A stretch of 64,000 bases of DNA, from the IMG/VR virus record IMGVR_UViG_3300032334_002567, positions 62,001 to 126,000 of that record; one strand, written 5' to 3'. Within the stretch, counting starts at the first letter, position 1; the number at the start of each line of letters is the position of its first letter. Origin of the DNA: a virus. Of the stretch, positions 1 through 8,676 are shown in pieces. Below the pieces are notes generated by a model. That model searched no databases and was not told the origin of the DNA. It was given only the letters and a program-made list of their open reading frames with translations. Both the position numbers and the translations under genes were made by a program.

Positions 1-264
1 GGTGCAATCGTTATCAATGTCGCCGGTAAAAATATTGGCGGGTTTGACATACCATTTTTAAAAGAAAAAATTAAAGACTGGGAACAAGTTTATTTCAGAC
101 AAAGAGTTTTAGATCCATCTATTTTGTATATGAACATAGAAACGGATAAAGAAATTCCAGATAGTAAAACCTGCATGGAAAGAGCAGGAATAAAAGGTGC
201 TGTGTCTCACACTGCACTTGAAGATGCAATGGTTATTGTAGAGTTAATTAGATATAAGTTTTAA
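1..264 (+). CDS. DnaQ/DEDDh-type 3'-5' exonuclease, C-terminal part
   Basis: Open from base 1 in frame 1, so the 5' end lies outside the window; 87 residues are visible. The segment NVAGKNIGGFDIPFL fits the ExoII motif (N and D), and SHTALEDAMVIVELI fits ExoIII of the DEDDh class (His, then Asp five residues later). These residues bind the two metal ions that cleave 3' ends. It may proofread for one of the two phage polymerases, since the family A enzyme at 8.7 kb looks too short to carry an exonuclease domain; that pairing is inference. Its end overlaps the convergent glycosyltransferase by 17 bases. Confidence 0.75.
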   Translation, partial: GAIVINVAGKNIGGFDIPFLKEKIKDWEQVYFRQRVLDPSILYMNIETDKEIPDSKTCMERAGIKGAVSHTALEDAMVIVELIRYKF

Positions 265-2092
265 AAGGCTTTTGTATCACTAGTTCTTTTGCAAGTTTTG
301 AACAGTTCTCTTTTTCATCTTTATATTTATTATAAAGATCATTATATTCTGGATATTTTTCTAGTTCTTCTTCTAACTCTAAAGCATCTTTGTCTTTAGT
401 GTTTTCGTTTTTTTTACACCAACTTCTGGCCCCGTAGTGTCTTCTTGTATTAGGGTCGAACATTTCCACAACGTAATCTGAATTTAAAATTTTTGGTAAA
501 ATAAAAGCACCCACATCTAAACTCAAAAGTCTAAATTCATTATTTGGGTCATAAACATCTTTATACAAAGAGTTTTGTTCATGTTCTAAAAGTCTTTTTC
601 CTCGCCAATACTCTAGAAAAGCAGATGAACTAGTAAAATTGTCTATCTTGAACCTTTTTTCTATGTCTACATGATATCCAACCCAATTTGCTTTAATTCT
701 TTTCATTAATGGTAGGCTACATAAGAGAAAATCTGTGCTTGTTACATGCGGCATTCTAAGTTGATCTTCACTCTTGGGATATGCAAGTACACCTACAGCA
801 CTCAGAGGAGCGGCTGTCTTCATTATTGCATTTTTATTGCTAAAAAAAGATTTAAGTTGACTTTCCCAATCACGACTTAGAACTATAACATCATCGTGCA
901 TTAGAAGATAATACTCTGTGTGAACCCAAGAAATACATTGTTCTATAATCTGTGAATGACCTACACGACTCCAAGTTCTACTAATCGTGATTGGCATAGG
1001 TTTATCCCATGCCCCATTAATATCTACCCAATTTAGAGATCTAAGCTCTTCTAAAAACTTTTGTTTCTTATCCTGTAATTCTGGGGGATTATTTTTATCT
1101 CTATCATCTCCTCCATTAATGCCAACTATAAAATGTTCTAAAGTTTCTGGGGTGGTTCTGAGCAGTAAAGAAAAAATACATCTCATAAAAGTATTAATGT
1201 CACAATTATATGTTGGGATAATTGCTGTCATTTTGTTAGGTACTTTAGTTATTTTCTCACACTCATACTCAGTCAAAATTGTATACGGGTCAGATTCTAC
1301 ATCGAGTTTTTCTATAGATTTAAATTGATCCTCATAAACATCCCAGTATTGTTTCCATTCACCCAACAAATGACAATCCCACATCCAGTCTAAAAAAGAA
1401 GTCCAATGTACATAATTAAGACTATCTATTTTTGAATGGGTTAATTGAACATCATGTCCCATTTTTCTGACTTGTTCTAAAATATGATTGTCCCCATGTT
1501 CAAATATTTCCCGAGCGGTTAGACGAAAAGGATTCGTCGCAGACCAAGCTGGTCGTGTGCCTATTTGAAGCTCACCTTCTTTTGGAAAAGTTAATTTTCT
1601 TGCTACTTCACTTGTAATTCCATACGCCACAGTTCTTATGTGACCACCTTCTCTGTGCGGGGTTTTTGGTTCATAACATTGAGCAACAAGGCCAACTTTT
1701 GGATTAAAAAACTTTTCAATAAAAGGGACCAAAAAGTTTTTTCTCATAGGGAGCATATCATCTGAAAACCAAAACATTTTTTTCCACTTTAATAAGTGCA
1801 ACATTTCCCCACATGCATAAATTAAAGCTTTAAGATCCATCAAAGATGAATTTTCAAACTGAATGTAGAAGTCGGGATTATACTTTAGTATGTTTTCTTT
1901 TTCTTCTTCTAAAGAATTATGATTCGAATCAATAGAGTGAAAAACAAAAAGTTTACAATTGCATTTATTTGCATTGTTCCAAGCCCTAAGCCATTTATCG
2001 ATAAATTTTTGTCTTTTATATGTGACAACGCAAACTATGTCGTCAACCACAATTCCTTCAAAGTCTTTTAAATCTTTTATTATTTTAGTCAT
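248..2092 (-). CDS. Two-domain glycosyltransferase (GT-A fold halves)
   Basis: 614 residues. The C-terminal half opens with a GT2-type beta strand (TAIIPTYNCD, about residue 289) followed by MHDDV near 398, a DxD-like site for metal and nucleotide-sugar. The N-terminal half has a similar layout with FSDDM near 108, so the protein seems to hold two transferase-like domains. The frame stays open 30 codons further upstream, but that extension would run through the terminator of the neighbouring thioredoxin gene, so the start at 2092 is preferred. A TATAAT-like box lies just upstream. Donor and acceptor sugars cannot be predicted. One of about nine glycosyltransferases in the window. Confidence 0.7.
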   Translation of the reverse strand: MTKIIKDLKDFEGIVVDDIVCVVTYKRQKFIDKWLRAWNNANKCNCKLFVFHSIDSNHNSLEEEKENILKYNPDFYIQFENSSLMDLKALIYACGEMLHLLKWKKMFWFSDDMLPMRKNFLVPFIEKFFNPKVGLVAQCYEPKTPHREGGHIRTVAYGITSEVARKLTFPKEGELQIGTRPAWSATNPFRLTAREIFEHGDNHILEQVRKMGHDVQLTHSKIDSLNYVHWTSFLDWMWDCHLLGEWKQYWDVYEDQFKSIEKLDVESDPYTILTEYECEKITKVPNKMTAIIPTYNCDINTFMRCIFSLLLRTTPETLEHFIVGINGGDDRDKNNPPELQDKKQKFLEELRSLNWVDINGAWDKPMPITISRTWSRVGHSQIIEQCISWVHTEYYLLMHDDVIVLSRDWESQLKSFFSNKNAIMKTAAPLSAVGVLAYPKSEDQLRMPHVTSTDFLLCSLPLMKRIKANWVGYHVDIEKRFKIDNFTSSSAFLEYWRGKRLLEHEQNSLYKDVYDPNNEFRLLSLDVGAFILPKILNSDYVVEMFDPNTRRHYGARSWCKKNENTKDKDALELEEELEKYPEYNDLYNKYKDEKENCSKLAKELVIQKPFKTYI

Positions 2093-2105
2093 ACAAATAT
2101 TATAC

Positions 2106-2144
2106 AAAAAAACACAGGGAATACAAATTAATGCATTCCCTGTG
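2106..2144 (-). terminator. Rho-independent terminator
   Basis: A perfect 10-bp stem (2113-2122 with 2135-2144, arm CACAGGGAAT), a 12-nt loop, and on the - strand a run of seven T after the stem. It sits 25 bases past the thioredoxin stop codon and just before the glycosyltransferase start. Confidence 0.85.
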
Positions 2145-2169
2145 CCTTGTAATAATAATATAAAAATAT

Positions 2170-2565
2170 TTATTTCAACCAATTCAAGAATTCGTTCTTA
2201 GTTTTGTAGCCTATATCCTGTTTTATTATAACATCTTTAGAACTAATTACAACATAGTGTGGTATGGTTCTAACGTTATATTTTTTTGCTAGATCAGGAT
2301 CTTTGTCTATATCAATTTTCAATATAATGAAATTTTTTAAGGAATTATTCACTAAATCGTCAACTAATACTTCACGCTTCATTTTTTGGCAATAACCGCA
2401 CCATTTTGCACCAAAATACAAAAAGATTGGTTTGCCTGTAGTTTGAGACATTTCCATTGCCTCGGTATACGTTTTTGCTTCATTATTGAGCTCTTTAGAC
2501 CGGCATTCGGATGCCATTAAAAGAAAAACAAAGCAAAACATCGCTGTCAAGAACATATTTTTCAT
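2170..2565 (-). CDS. Thioredoxin-like protein with exported N-terminus
   Basis: 131 residues. The first 20 or so form a hydrophobic signal-like segment (KNMFLTAMFCFVFLLMAS) ending near a Cys; the lipobox match is poor, so signal peptide versus lipoprotein is open. The mature part holds WCGYC (about residues 55-59) and a cis-Pro (TIP, about 101), the redox-active site of thioredoxin-fold thiol oxidoreductases. It probably acts outside the cytoplasm, reducing or forming disulfides. GGAGG lies 7 bases before the ATG, and a clear terminator follows, so it is a single-gene unit. Dedicated to phage or host envelope proteins is inference. Confidence 0.75.
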   Translation of the reverse strand: MKNMFLTAMFCFVFLLMASECRSKELNNEAKTYTEAMEMSQTTGKPIFLYFGAKWCGYCQKMKREVLVDDLVNNSLKNFIILKIDIDKDPDLAKKYNVRTIPHYVVISSKDVIIKQDIGYKTKNEFLNWLK

Positions 2566-2602
2566 TTAAACCTCCATGTTTAAAGTTCTATACAATATAT
2601 AT

Positions 2603-3448
2603 ATGAATAAATTGAACAATTTCACATTATATACAGGTATGAGAATAGATCTAAAATTTTCGAAATGGCTGCTTGAATATGCTGATTACGGTTTTGAAAA
2701 ACAAAACACGAAGAAAGCAAATGATCCAACGCTTCAAACCAATTCAGATGATTCTGGACCTTGGAAAAACTTTGACATAGAGCTTTTCTTCAAAGAATTA
2801 CAAAAACTTTCAGAGTCTGATAACAAAAGTACAAAGAAAATATGGCACGAAGAAATAAATTGGTTTGAAAACGGAAATATGATTGAAGTAAACATAAATC
2901 CTTTTGGAAGTCTGAGAATTACAACAAGAAAATACATTAAAGATTTACAAGGAGTAGATACACGTATATGCAAACATGTATTTGATATAGATGACCACCA
3001 TACAGATCAAGAAATTAGCATCGCAAACAAAATATATGAACACGTTAAAGAATTCAGCAAGGTAAATATAGATTACCCTAGTACTAATGGTTATAACTTA
3101 AAAAAGTTGGCTCAAGAGCTTTTTAATGCAACAAAGCACACCTATCCAGATTACATAATGTTTCCTATAAATCTTAAAGAAATGAATGATAATTATTATA
3201 AACTTGTATTCGAATTTAGGGGGGCAGGAGCTGGTGTGCCCGGTAGTTCTGTGGGAATGCAATTTGATATAGATTTAGCATTTGACAAAGAAAAAGGACT
3301 TATTCGTTGCTGGGGGTATGATATAGATAGTCCTGCACTTAAACGGCAGTTTAATATTCAACCAAGTGAATGGGATGAATATTTTTCTCCACAAGAAGAA
3401 AATAAGAAGATAATTGGAATGATAACCACAACATTAATGACATATTAG
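2603..3448 (+). CDS. Unknown protein, about 280 aa
   Basis: I do not recognise this family. Three ATG codons are possible (2576, 2603, 2640), none with a good ribosome site; an AT-rich promoter-like stretch (ATACAATATATATATG) covers the first two. Starting at 2640 the protein would begin MRIDLKFSKWLLEYADYGFE, which matches the short N-terminal motif seen in several small proteins of this window, so 2640 may be the true start. A Gly-rich turn (GAGAGVPGSS) lies about two thirds along. It is followed after 5 bases by 3454-3723, suggesting one transcript. Confidence 0.6.
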   Translation: MNKLNNFTLYTGMRIDLKFSKWLLEYADYGFEKQNTKKANDPTLQTNSDDSGPWKNFDIELFFKELQKLSESDNKSTKKIWHEEINWFENGNMIEVNINPFGSLRITTRKYIKDLQGVDTRICKHVFDIDDHHTDQEISIANKIYEHVKEFSKVNIDYPSTNGYNLKKLAQELFNATKHTYPDYIMFPINLKEMNDNYYKLVFEFRGAGAGVPGSSVGMQFDIDLAFDKEKGLIRCWGYDIDSPALKRQFNIQPSEWDEYFSPQEENKKIIGMITTTLMTY

Positions 3449-3453
3449 GTTAT

Positions 3454-3723
3454 ATGCAATTTAAAAATTGGCTAATTAAAGAATTTAATAAAGAAGAATT
3501 TGAACACTACAAAAATATTGTATTGGGAATATTGAACCTAGATAAAGAAAAAGGCCTTTCTCAAACAGTAAGTGCTTGGGAACCCTCGCAGTTAATAAAT
3601 ACTTTTAACAATCTAGGTGAATATAAAAATCTGCCTCAAGAAATTCAATCTCAAGTAGAGGGTCAAATAAGAAGCGGATCAGGAACTTTAGGAGACCTTA
3701 TCAAATTAATGTCTGATAAATAA
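3454..3723 (+). CDS. Small protein with FKNWL N-terminal motif
   Basis: 89 residues, starting MQFKNWLIKEFNKEEF. The rest is helical and polar with a Gly/Ser turn near the end. No family recognised. The first residues match those of small proteins at 48470, 51113 (- strand), 51171 and 51467, and resemble the capsid-targeting peptide at the start of T4 internal head proteins (MKTYQEFIAEA). It could therefore be packaged in the prohead, but this is inference. It lies 5 bases after the preceding gene and 5 before a glycosyltransferase. Confidence 0.6.
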   Translation: MQFKNWLIKEFNKEEFEHYKNIVLGILNLDKEKGLSQTVSAWEPSQLINTFNNLGEYKNLPQEIQSQVEGQIRSGSGTLGDLIKLMSDK

Positions 3724-3728
3724 TCAAA

Positions 3729-4544
3729 ATGAATTTAAACTTTCCCAAAATGCCTAATATACTTTTATGCTATTCTAATGAAAAAGAAGAAGAAAGAGCA
3801 TACAACTATAAAAAATTAATTTCCAACATGCAAATAGAAATTGCATTAGAGTCAAATTTTGAACCATTGGATTATGACTTAATTTGTTATCTATATCCAG
3901 CATCAGTAATTTATAAAAATAAATCTTTACTAATATTAGATCATAATATCTATTTGGAAGAAGATATATTAAATAAATTTAATCATATTTTAACCAACAG
4001 TCCAAAAAATAAATCAGACCTATCAAATATGAACATTAATTCTGATTTATTTTTAGAAAAGATAAATTTAAATATATTTGGTCCAGATCTCCCAATAGAA
4101 AAAAGAACATTTAGTGTGTTTTTAGAAAATAAAAATGATACTTTAGAGAATTACTTGTCAGAAAATCAAATACCTTATTTTATAAGAAGTAGTAAACTAG
4201 AAGAAGAATTAAGAAATGTTACATATAACCAATGCAGCGTTTATGTGGATTCTAGTGAAGAAGGTGCCAGTTGTACAAATATTTTAGAGGCTATGTGCTG
4301 CGGTTTAGTTTGTATAACAAATAATAATACATTATATGATCAAATGAAAACAATTATAAAAAATGATCTTAGTGATAATTTTTATATAAATAAAATATCA
4401 GAAATAAAAAATAATAAAGATAATTTAATTAAAACATCTAAAGAAACAATTTCAGAATTATTATCTTGGCACAAAGAAAAAAGAGACTTTAATCAATGCT
4501 TAAATAACATTATTTGTAAAAACAAGGGGCTAAGATTTGCATGA
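3729..4544 (+). CDS. GT-B glycosyltransferase, GT4-like C-terminal half
   Basis: 271 residues, very AT-rich. The C-terminal part carries DSSEEGASCTNILEAMCCG (about residues 175-193), the E-G-x(5-7)-E-A-M-x-x-G signature that binds the nucleotide-sugar in GT4 enzymes. It is shorter than usual GT4 proteins (350-400 residues), so the N-terminal acceptor domain is reduced. The stop overlaps the start of the next glycosyltransferase (ATGA), which implies translational coupling. Substrates unknown. Confidence 0.65.
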   Translation: MNLNFPKMPNILLCYSNEKEEERAYNYKKLISNMQIEIALESNFEPLDYDLICYLYPASVIYKNKSLLILDHNIYLEEDILNKFNHILTNSPKNKSDLSNMNINSDLFLEKINLNIFGPDLPIEKRTFSVFLENKNDTLENYLSENQIPYFIRSSKLEEELRNVTYNQCSVYVDSSEEGASCTNILEAMCCGLVCITNNNTLYDQMKTIIKNDLSDNFYINKISEIKNNKDNLIKTSKETISELLSWHKEKRDFNQCLNNIICKNKGLRFA

Positions 4545-5530
4545 TAAGTATGTCTACTAAAAAATGGTTGTCTGTTCCCGCTAGTTTTAAAAGAACTGTA
4601 AACAATAAAAAGCAAGTACTAATAAATTCAGAATGGAAAGATATTAGCATATCAAAAGTAGACATATCTCCTATAATAGGGGAAAAATCTATAAATAAGC
4701 CTTGGGAAGGTAATTTAACAAAGAAGCCTTGGGAATATGAAGTGACTGCCGTTATTCCTTGTTTAAATACTTTTGAAACTCTGGAGATATGCATAGAACT
4801 TTTGCAATTACAAACTACTGTGCCCTACATCATGATAATAGATACAGGCAGTTTTGACGAAGAGTTAAATAAAGTCTTAAAATTAAGAGACAAAAATGTT
4901 GAAGTTCACTCAATTGCACTAAACGGAGTAAGACACCCATCAGACTATCCAGCCATGGCTATGGATATGGCATTTACACTTTGTAGATCTCCATACTTAT
5001 TTGCAACACATGCAGACGTTTTTATTAGAAGAAAAGATTTAGTTGAAAGTTTATTAGATCTATGCAAAACTCAATCTCCTGCTGTAGGTTACGAATTAAG
5101 CCCAAGAGCACACGCTGATTGGGAGGGCATGGTCAGTCACACAGCAAGCATGTATGACATGAAAGTTATGGACAAAATAAACTTTGCTTGGAGCCTACGA
5201 AAGCTTTGCAATAAATTTGAAATAGTAGACTACTCACCAGACCCAATGAAACCAAATTGGCCTGATACAGAGATACTTGGAAATTATATACTTAGAGAAA
5301 ATAATATTAAACCACACTTAATAGGCAAAGAAGACAATCAAGTTAGAACATTAGATGACAACATTGACCATTTTAGAAGCTACACAGCTGCAAAAATGTA
5401 CAGTCCAGGTTATTTTAAAACAACAAAATCATGGTTTGAAGATGCTAGAATACAAGCTTTGGAAAGAATAAAAGATTGGGGTGGTAATTTAAAGCCTACT
5501 TATTTACCTTCAAATAGTTTGTTTATGTAA
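4541..5530 (+). CDS. GT2-family glycosyltransferase
   Basis: 329 residues. After a 65-residue lead, VTAVIPCLNTFETLEICIE begins a GT2 nucleotide-sugar domain; DTGSFDE and HADVFIRR (about residue 147) fit the donor-binding and DxD positions. Start at 4541 was chosen for the ATGA overlap with the gene before; an alternative ATG lies three codons later. The 3' end overlaps a small convergent membrane-protein gene by 31 bases. Substrate unknown. Confidence 0.7.
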   Translation: MISMSTKKWLSVPASFKRTVNNKKQVLINSEWKDISISKVDISPIIGEKSINKPWEGNLTKKPWEYEVTAVIPCLNTFETLEICIELLQLQTTVPYIMIIDTGSFDEELNKVLKLRDKNVEVHSIALNGVRHPSDYPAMAMDMAFTLCRSPYLFATHADVFIRRKDLVESLLDLCKTQSPAVGYELSPRAHADWEGMVSHTASMYDMKVMDKINFAWSLRKLCNKFEIVDYSPDPMKPNWPDTEILGNYILRENNIKPHLIGKEDNQVRTLDDNIDHFRSYTAAKMYSPGYFKTTKSWFEDARIQALERIKDWGGNLKPTYLPSNSLFM

Positions 5531-5643
5531 TAGATGTAATCACGCTGACCAGCTTGGTACCCTTGATAATAACCAAATATATATCCACATATAAAATATA
5601 TTAGGGATAAAACAACCAATAAAACTGTTGAATATTTCTTCAT
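5500..5643 (-). CDS. Small single-pass membrane protein, 47 aa
   Basis: Read directly from the - strand: starts MKKYSTVLLVVLSLIYFI, one hydrophobic segment (about residues 5-25), then a Tyr/Gly/Gln-rich stretch (GYYQGYQAGQ) and a charged tail. Its ATG overlaps the stop of the upstream gene (ATGA), which supports translation by coupling. No family recognised; small holin- or spanin-like roles cannot be told from sequence. Confidence 0.5.
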   Translation of the reverse strand: MKKYSTVLLVVLSLIYFICGYIFGYYQGYQAGQRDYIYYINKLFEGK

Positions 5644-5960
5644 AAAGATTCTATGTAATTCCTTATTTTATTTGTATCGCCAATTATTCTTGCTATTCTA
5701 CGCTCTGCGTCTTTTTGCAAGTTATCTTTCAAGTAAGCTTTGTTTTTTGTATTAAAGTCTTGGCTTTTTATAAAATTTTCTAAACCACATAAAAACATCC
5801 AAATCCAATAAAGATTGTTTTGTAGTTTGGTCTGAATATATTTGTAATAGGTTTTCCAAGGTAGGTTAGCTTTACTGAAAATTACGATATATCTCTCTTC
5901 CATTAAAGCAACTTGATGATCATAAAATTCTTTATCAAATTCTGGCTTATTGTTATTCAA
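5640..5960 (-). CDS. Unknown 106-aa protein in UvsW-like operon
   Basis: A helical, charged protein with several aromatic residues (YWIWMFLCGLENFI near the middle). I do not recognise it. It is coupled by ATGA overlaps to the helicase before it and the small membrane protein after it, so all are made from one - strand transcript. In T4 small genes follow uvsW in the same way, but I see no sequence match to them. Confidence 0.6.
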   Translation of the reverse strand: MNNNKPEFDKEFYDHQVALMEERYIVIFSKANLPWKTYYKYIQTKLQNNLYWIWMFLCGLENFIKSQDFNTKNKAYLKDNLQKDAERRIARIIGDTNKIRNYIESL

Positions 5961-7378
5961 AAATCTATCTCCTTCTTTATCTCTATTTTATGTCCTTCTT
6001 TTGTCAATATTTTTATTCTTTTGTTTGAATGTTCTTGAAGGTAATCATTTATTTCAAAAACAAAGTCATAATAGTCTAAACCATCTTTATCCTCTGCTGT
6101 TCTTAAACCTCTTCCCATTCTTTGAATTATTAGATGATCTGCTTGGCCTCCAGCAGCATTTATCAAGTTGTGAACGAAAACGTTCACGCCGGTGTTGAAT
6201 ATTTGTTGAGTGGCTATGCAAACTACATCTGTTGTAGATTTTTGTAATTCTTTAATTACACTTTTTCTAGTTTGGCTATCATCTTTACCTTGAACCCACA
6301 GACTATTTGGTAAAAGGCTATGTAAGGTATCTCCATGAGCAATCCTATCAACTAAAATTAGGGTTCTACCTTTTTGAAGTTTAGCTAAACGTGTAACTAA
6401 TTTATGAAAGTAGATTGACTCTGCGATTCCCCTAGTTACTGCGTCTATGTATATGTCATGCGGTATGGCTGGCTCTCTGATCGGGTAAAATACACAATTA
6501 GATTTAGATAATATTCCTCGGTTTTGTAATTCCGCAGTAGTTAATATGCCTTTTTCAGCGGATTTAACTTTAAGCACTGGTCCGAAGTAACCTCTGACAC
6601 TAAATTTTTGTACATTATCTTTTCCGCCAAATTTAAAAGGAGTCGCACTTACTGCGACTCTTATATCCGCCTGTTTTAATCTTCTATAAACTACTTTTGG
6701 TAATTTACTCATCATATCATGAATTTCATCTACAATTAGAACCTTTATTTTTGGAAGTAACTTTTCAATTTTAGCTACGGATTGAACGCTAGCCACAGTA
6801 ATTATATTAGGTTTTATAGATCCACCCCAAACATTGCCAACATTTTCAAAGCCCATTTTATTTATTTCATCAAAATTCTGTTGGGCTAAACTTAGTCTAT
6901 TCTGTAAAACTAAAATAGGAGTGCCTACTGGCAAAGTTTTAAGTATCCCTATCATCACTGCTGATTTGCCAGCAGATGTGGGTGCAAATATGACACCTCT
7001 TCTATGTTTAATAACTTGATTGATTAACTCTACTTGATAATCTCTCAGTATCAATGCATTATCACCGTGATTTAAAAAATTCTCATCAATATTTTCATAT
7101 TCAAAGCTAGTTAGAGTTCTCTTATCTTCTACTTTGTATTCTATTTTCTTATGTCTTAAAAATGCAGTAACTTCAGGAAGTAGCCCTGTAAGGAATTTTC
7201 CATTTTCTATTGCAAAGAAATTAATGTATCCATCCCATTTACGCATCTTATAAGCACGATTATGGAAGTAATTCTTTTCTCTGAACCTGAGTAGATCCCA
7301 TATACCGTGTTTTACTTCATATTCATCAGATATTAAATAAGAAAAATCATTTTCTATTTTGATCGTGATTTCACTCAT
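5957..7378 (-). CDS. uvsW: UvsW-like SF2 DNA helicase
   Basis: 473 residues. Superfamily 2 motifs in order: Q-like RDYQ (112-115), Walker A APTSAGKS (132-139), DEIH (217-220), SATPF (about 244), and motif VI QRMGRGLR (about 419-426). The layout fits the T4 UvsW/RAD25-like group, which unwinds branched DNA, rewinds stalled forks and helps switch from origin- to recombination-driven replication. T4 UvsW is longer (about 590 residues). The presence of RecA/UvsX-, UvsY- and gp32-like genes in this window supports the call. Its ATG overlaps the stop of the upstream gene. Confidence 0.8.
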   Translation of the reverse strand: MSEITIKIENDFSYLISDEYEVKHGIWDLLRFREKNYFHNRAYKMRKWDGYINFFAIENGKFLTGLLPEVTAFLRHKKIEYKVEDKRTLTSFEYENIDENFLNHGDNALILRDYQVELINQVIKHRRGVIFAPTSAGKSAVMIGILKTLPVGTPILVLQNRLSLAQQNFDEINKMGFENVGNVWGGSIKPNIITVASVQSVAKIEKLLPKIKVLIVDEIHDMMSKLPKVVYRRLKQADIRVAVSATPFKFGGKDNVQKFSVRGYFGPVLKVKSAEKGILTTAELQNRGILSKSNCVFYPIREPAIPHDIYIDAVTRGIAESIYFHKLVTRLAKLQKGRTLILVDRIAHGDTLHSLLPNSLWVQGKDDSQTRKSVIKELQKSTTDVVCIATQQIFNTGVNVFVHNLINAAGGQADHLIIQRMGRGLRTAEDKDGLDYYDFVFEINDYLQEHSNKRIKILTKEGHKIEIKKEIDF

Positions 7379-8109
7379 TTTTTATTCTCGTATGAAAACA
7401 ATTTGTCAAACACTTTTAAAACTTCTTCTGTGATGCATTCTTGATAAACCTTTAGATCAAAATTTAATCTCCTAAAATCTTCTTCTGTAAACATTGTTTT
7501 TATGTATGGTGAAATAGCCAAGTAATATGGGCTGATTTTACCAAAATTAATCCAATTATACAAGGCTTTTTCATTTTTTATGTAATCTTGAATAGTTGGG
7601 TTTTTACCAATATTATTTGAGATAAATTCCCTAGTAACCAATATTCCTTGTATTGCTTTTGAAGTACCAACTTTAGACTGAGATATTGTTTTTTTAGAAA
7701 AGTCCTTTGTTTTTAATTTATCATCGTATTTCTTTTTCCATAGTTTCCATCTTTTCCAAGCTTGGTCACCAACCAAACAAGCTGGTTCTATCGAGACTAA
7801 AGGATTCTTTTTAGATTGAACCTTTAATATTTCTAATTGAGCACGTATGTACAATAAATAATCTGTTTCATCTATTAATCCTTTTGTTTCTCTTCGAAGT
7901 TTGTAGCAAATTTTGAATATGATAGATTTTTTAGGATTAACTGTGAGATTGAATCCCTTTTTGTGAGTATGTTGGTAGTTTGGGAAATATTTTCGGCATA
8001 ATTCTATCCATTTTTGAGCAAGTGCATACGCAGCTTCTTCCTCAGGATCAAATTTATACTTAGTAATAGACACTTTATTCTTTCTTTTAGCCAAAGTATA
8101 GCCTCTCAT
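7375..8109 (-). CDS. Unknown protein upstream of UvsW-like helicase
   Basis: 244 residues from the ATG at 8109. The frame stays open to a GTG at 8259, which would add 50 residues including a hydrophobic stretch; neither start has a convincing ribosome site, so the N-terminus is uncertain. The protein is basic and helical (KRWKLWKKKYDDKLKTKDF in the middle) and may bind nucleic acid. No family recognised. It is coupled to the helicase by an ATGA overlap. Upstream lies a long leader with several inverted repeats that could control this operon. Confidence 0.55.
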   Translation of the reverse strand: MRGYTLAKRKNKVSITKYKFDPEEEAAYALAQKWIELCRKYFPNYQHTHKKGFNLTVNPKKSIIFKICYKLRRETKGLIDETDYLLYIRAQLEILKVQSKKNPLVSIEPACLVGDQAWKRWKLWKKKYDDKLKTKDFSKKTISQSKVGTSKAIQGILVTREFISNNIGKNPTIQDYIKNEKALYNWINFGKISPYYLAISPYIKTMFTEEDFRRLNFDLKVYQECITEEVLKVFDKLFSYENKK

Positions 8110-8265
8110 AAAAATATGACAAGTCAAAATATGTAGTGCAAGAAGAAATACAAAATTTTTGAAATGATCTTGATTAAAAGATTCTATATTGTAAGATAAA
8201 GACGTTGATCTTAGATCAACAACATCGTTCACTACAAAAATACTGAGATGGATGCTCACTCATCC

Positions 8266-8307
8266 TTCAATCAAAAAAAAGGCTGTACTCCCTTTATCTT
8301 GATTGAA
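8266..8307 (-). promoter_or_regulatory. Leader hairpin next to the 7375-8109 operon
   Basis: TTCAATCAA (8266-8274) pairs with TTGATTGAA (8299-8307), with an inner AAAGG/CCTTT pairing. On the - strand the hairpin ends directly before AAGGATGAG, so it could affect translation or transcription of the operon. Base pairing is seen; function is inference. Confidence 0.4.
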
Positions 8308-8317
8308 ATAAAAAAAC

Positions 8318-8382
8318 TTTGGAGAGCTCGGGCACGAGTTGAACCTTCTTAATGCGAAAACGAGACGCATTCGATCTCCAAA
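8318..8382. ncRNA. Possible structured RNA 1 (three-way junction)
   Basis: A closed 65-nt unit: outer stem TTTGGAGA (8318-8325) with TCTCCAAA (8375-8382); inside, CTCG-GGCA-CGAG (8327-8338) and AATGCG (8351-8356) with CGCATT (8366-8371). Read on the - strand the outer stem is followed by G and then seven T, like an intrinsic terminator. It does not fold as a tRNA. Confidence 0.4.
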
Positions 8383-8397
8383 CAAACGAAAGTTATA

Positions 8398-8453
8398 CCT
8401 GATCATTTAATCAACGGTACTGTTCTTAGAAACGAGGGAACAGGATGATCAGG
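8398..8453. ncRNA. Possible structured RNA 2
   Basis: Outer stem CCTGATCAT (8398-8406) with ATGATCAGG (8445-8453), 9 bp, and inner CTGTTC (8420-8425) with GAACAG (8438-8443). Same general build as the unit before it (closing stem plus internal hairpin). No T-run follows on either strand. Confidence 0.4.
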
Positions 8454-8481
8454 ATTAAGACGTTAACAAGTACAATAAAAA

Positions 8482-8575
8482 AGATTCTAGGTTCTAGCTT
8501 CAAACAAATAAGTCTTTAACTAAACAGTTAGTTGAAACTTTTTTAAATAGTTTAAAGCATAAGAACCTAGATTCT
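8482..8575. ncRNA. Possible structured RNA 3
   Basis: Outer stem of 14 positions with one mismatch (8482-8495 with 8562-8575, core CTAGGTTCT/AGAACCTAG) and an inner hairpin AGTCTTTAACTAA (8511-8523), loop ACAG, TTAGTTGAAACTT (8528-8540). On the - strand the outer stem runs into six T. With units 1 and 2 it fills the gene-free stretch 8260-8676, which holds no convincing reading frame. Confidence 0.4.
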
Positions 8576-8630
8576 CGGTTTATATAATTAAAAAATATGA
8601 GTGCGCAACCAGGCTAACACTTATTCTTCC

Positions 8631-8659
8631 TTGCAAATATTTTCTATTTTACGTATACT
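8631..8659 (+). promoter_or_regulatory. Sigma70-like promoter of the family A polymerase gene
   Basis: TTGCAA at 8631-8636, a 17-base spacer and TATACT at 8654-8659. Transcription would start about 10 bases before the ATG at 8677; the ribosome site AAGGAG lies between. This spacing suggests use by host RNA polymerase early in infection, which is inference. Confidence 0.55.
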
Positions 8660-8676
8660 GATGCAAGGAGTATCAC

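Noticed and set aside
8110-8259. N-terminal extension of the gene at 7375-8109 from GTG 8259
   Set aside because: The ribosome-site match is poorly placed and the added residues look unlike the rest; kept only as an alternative start.
8318-8382. tRNA or hammerhead ribozyme
   Set aside because: Size and closing stem suggested a tRNA, but no T-arm with TTC loop pairs correctly on either strand and the anticodon-like loop has 9 nt. The CUGAUGA and GAA cores of a hammerhead are absent.
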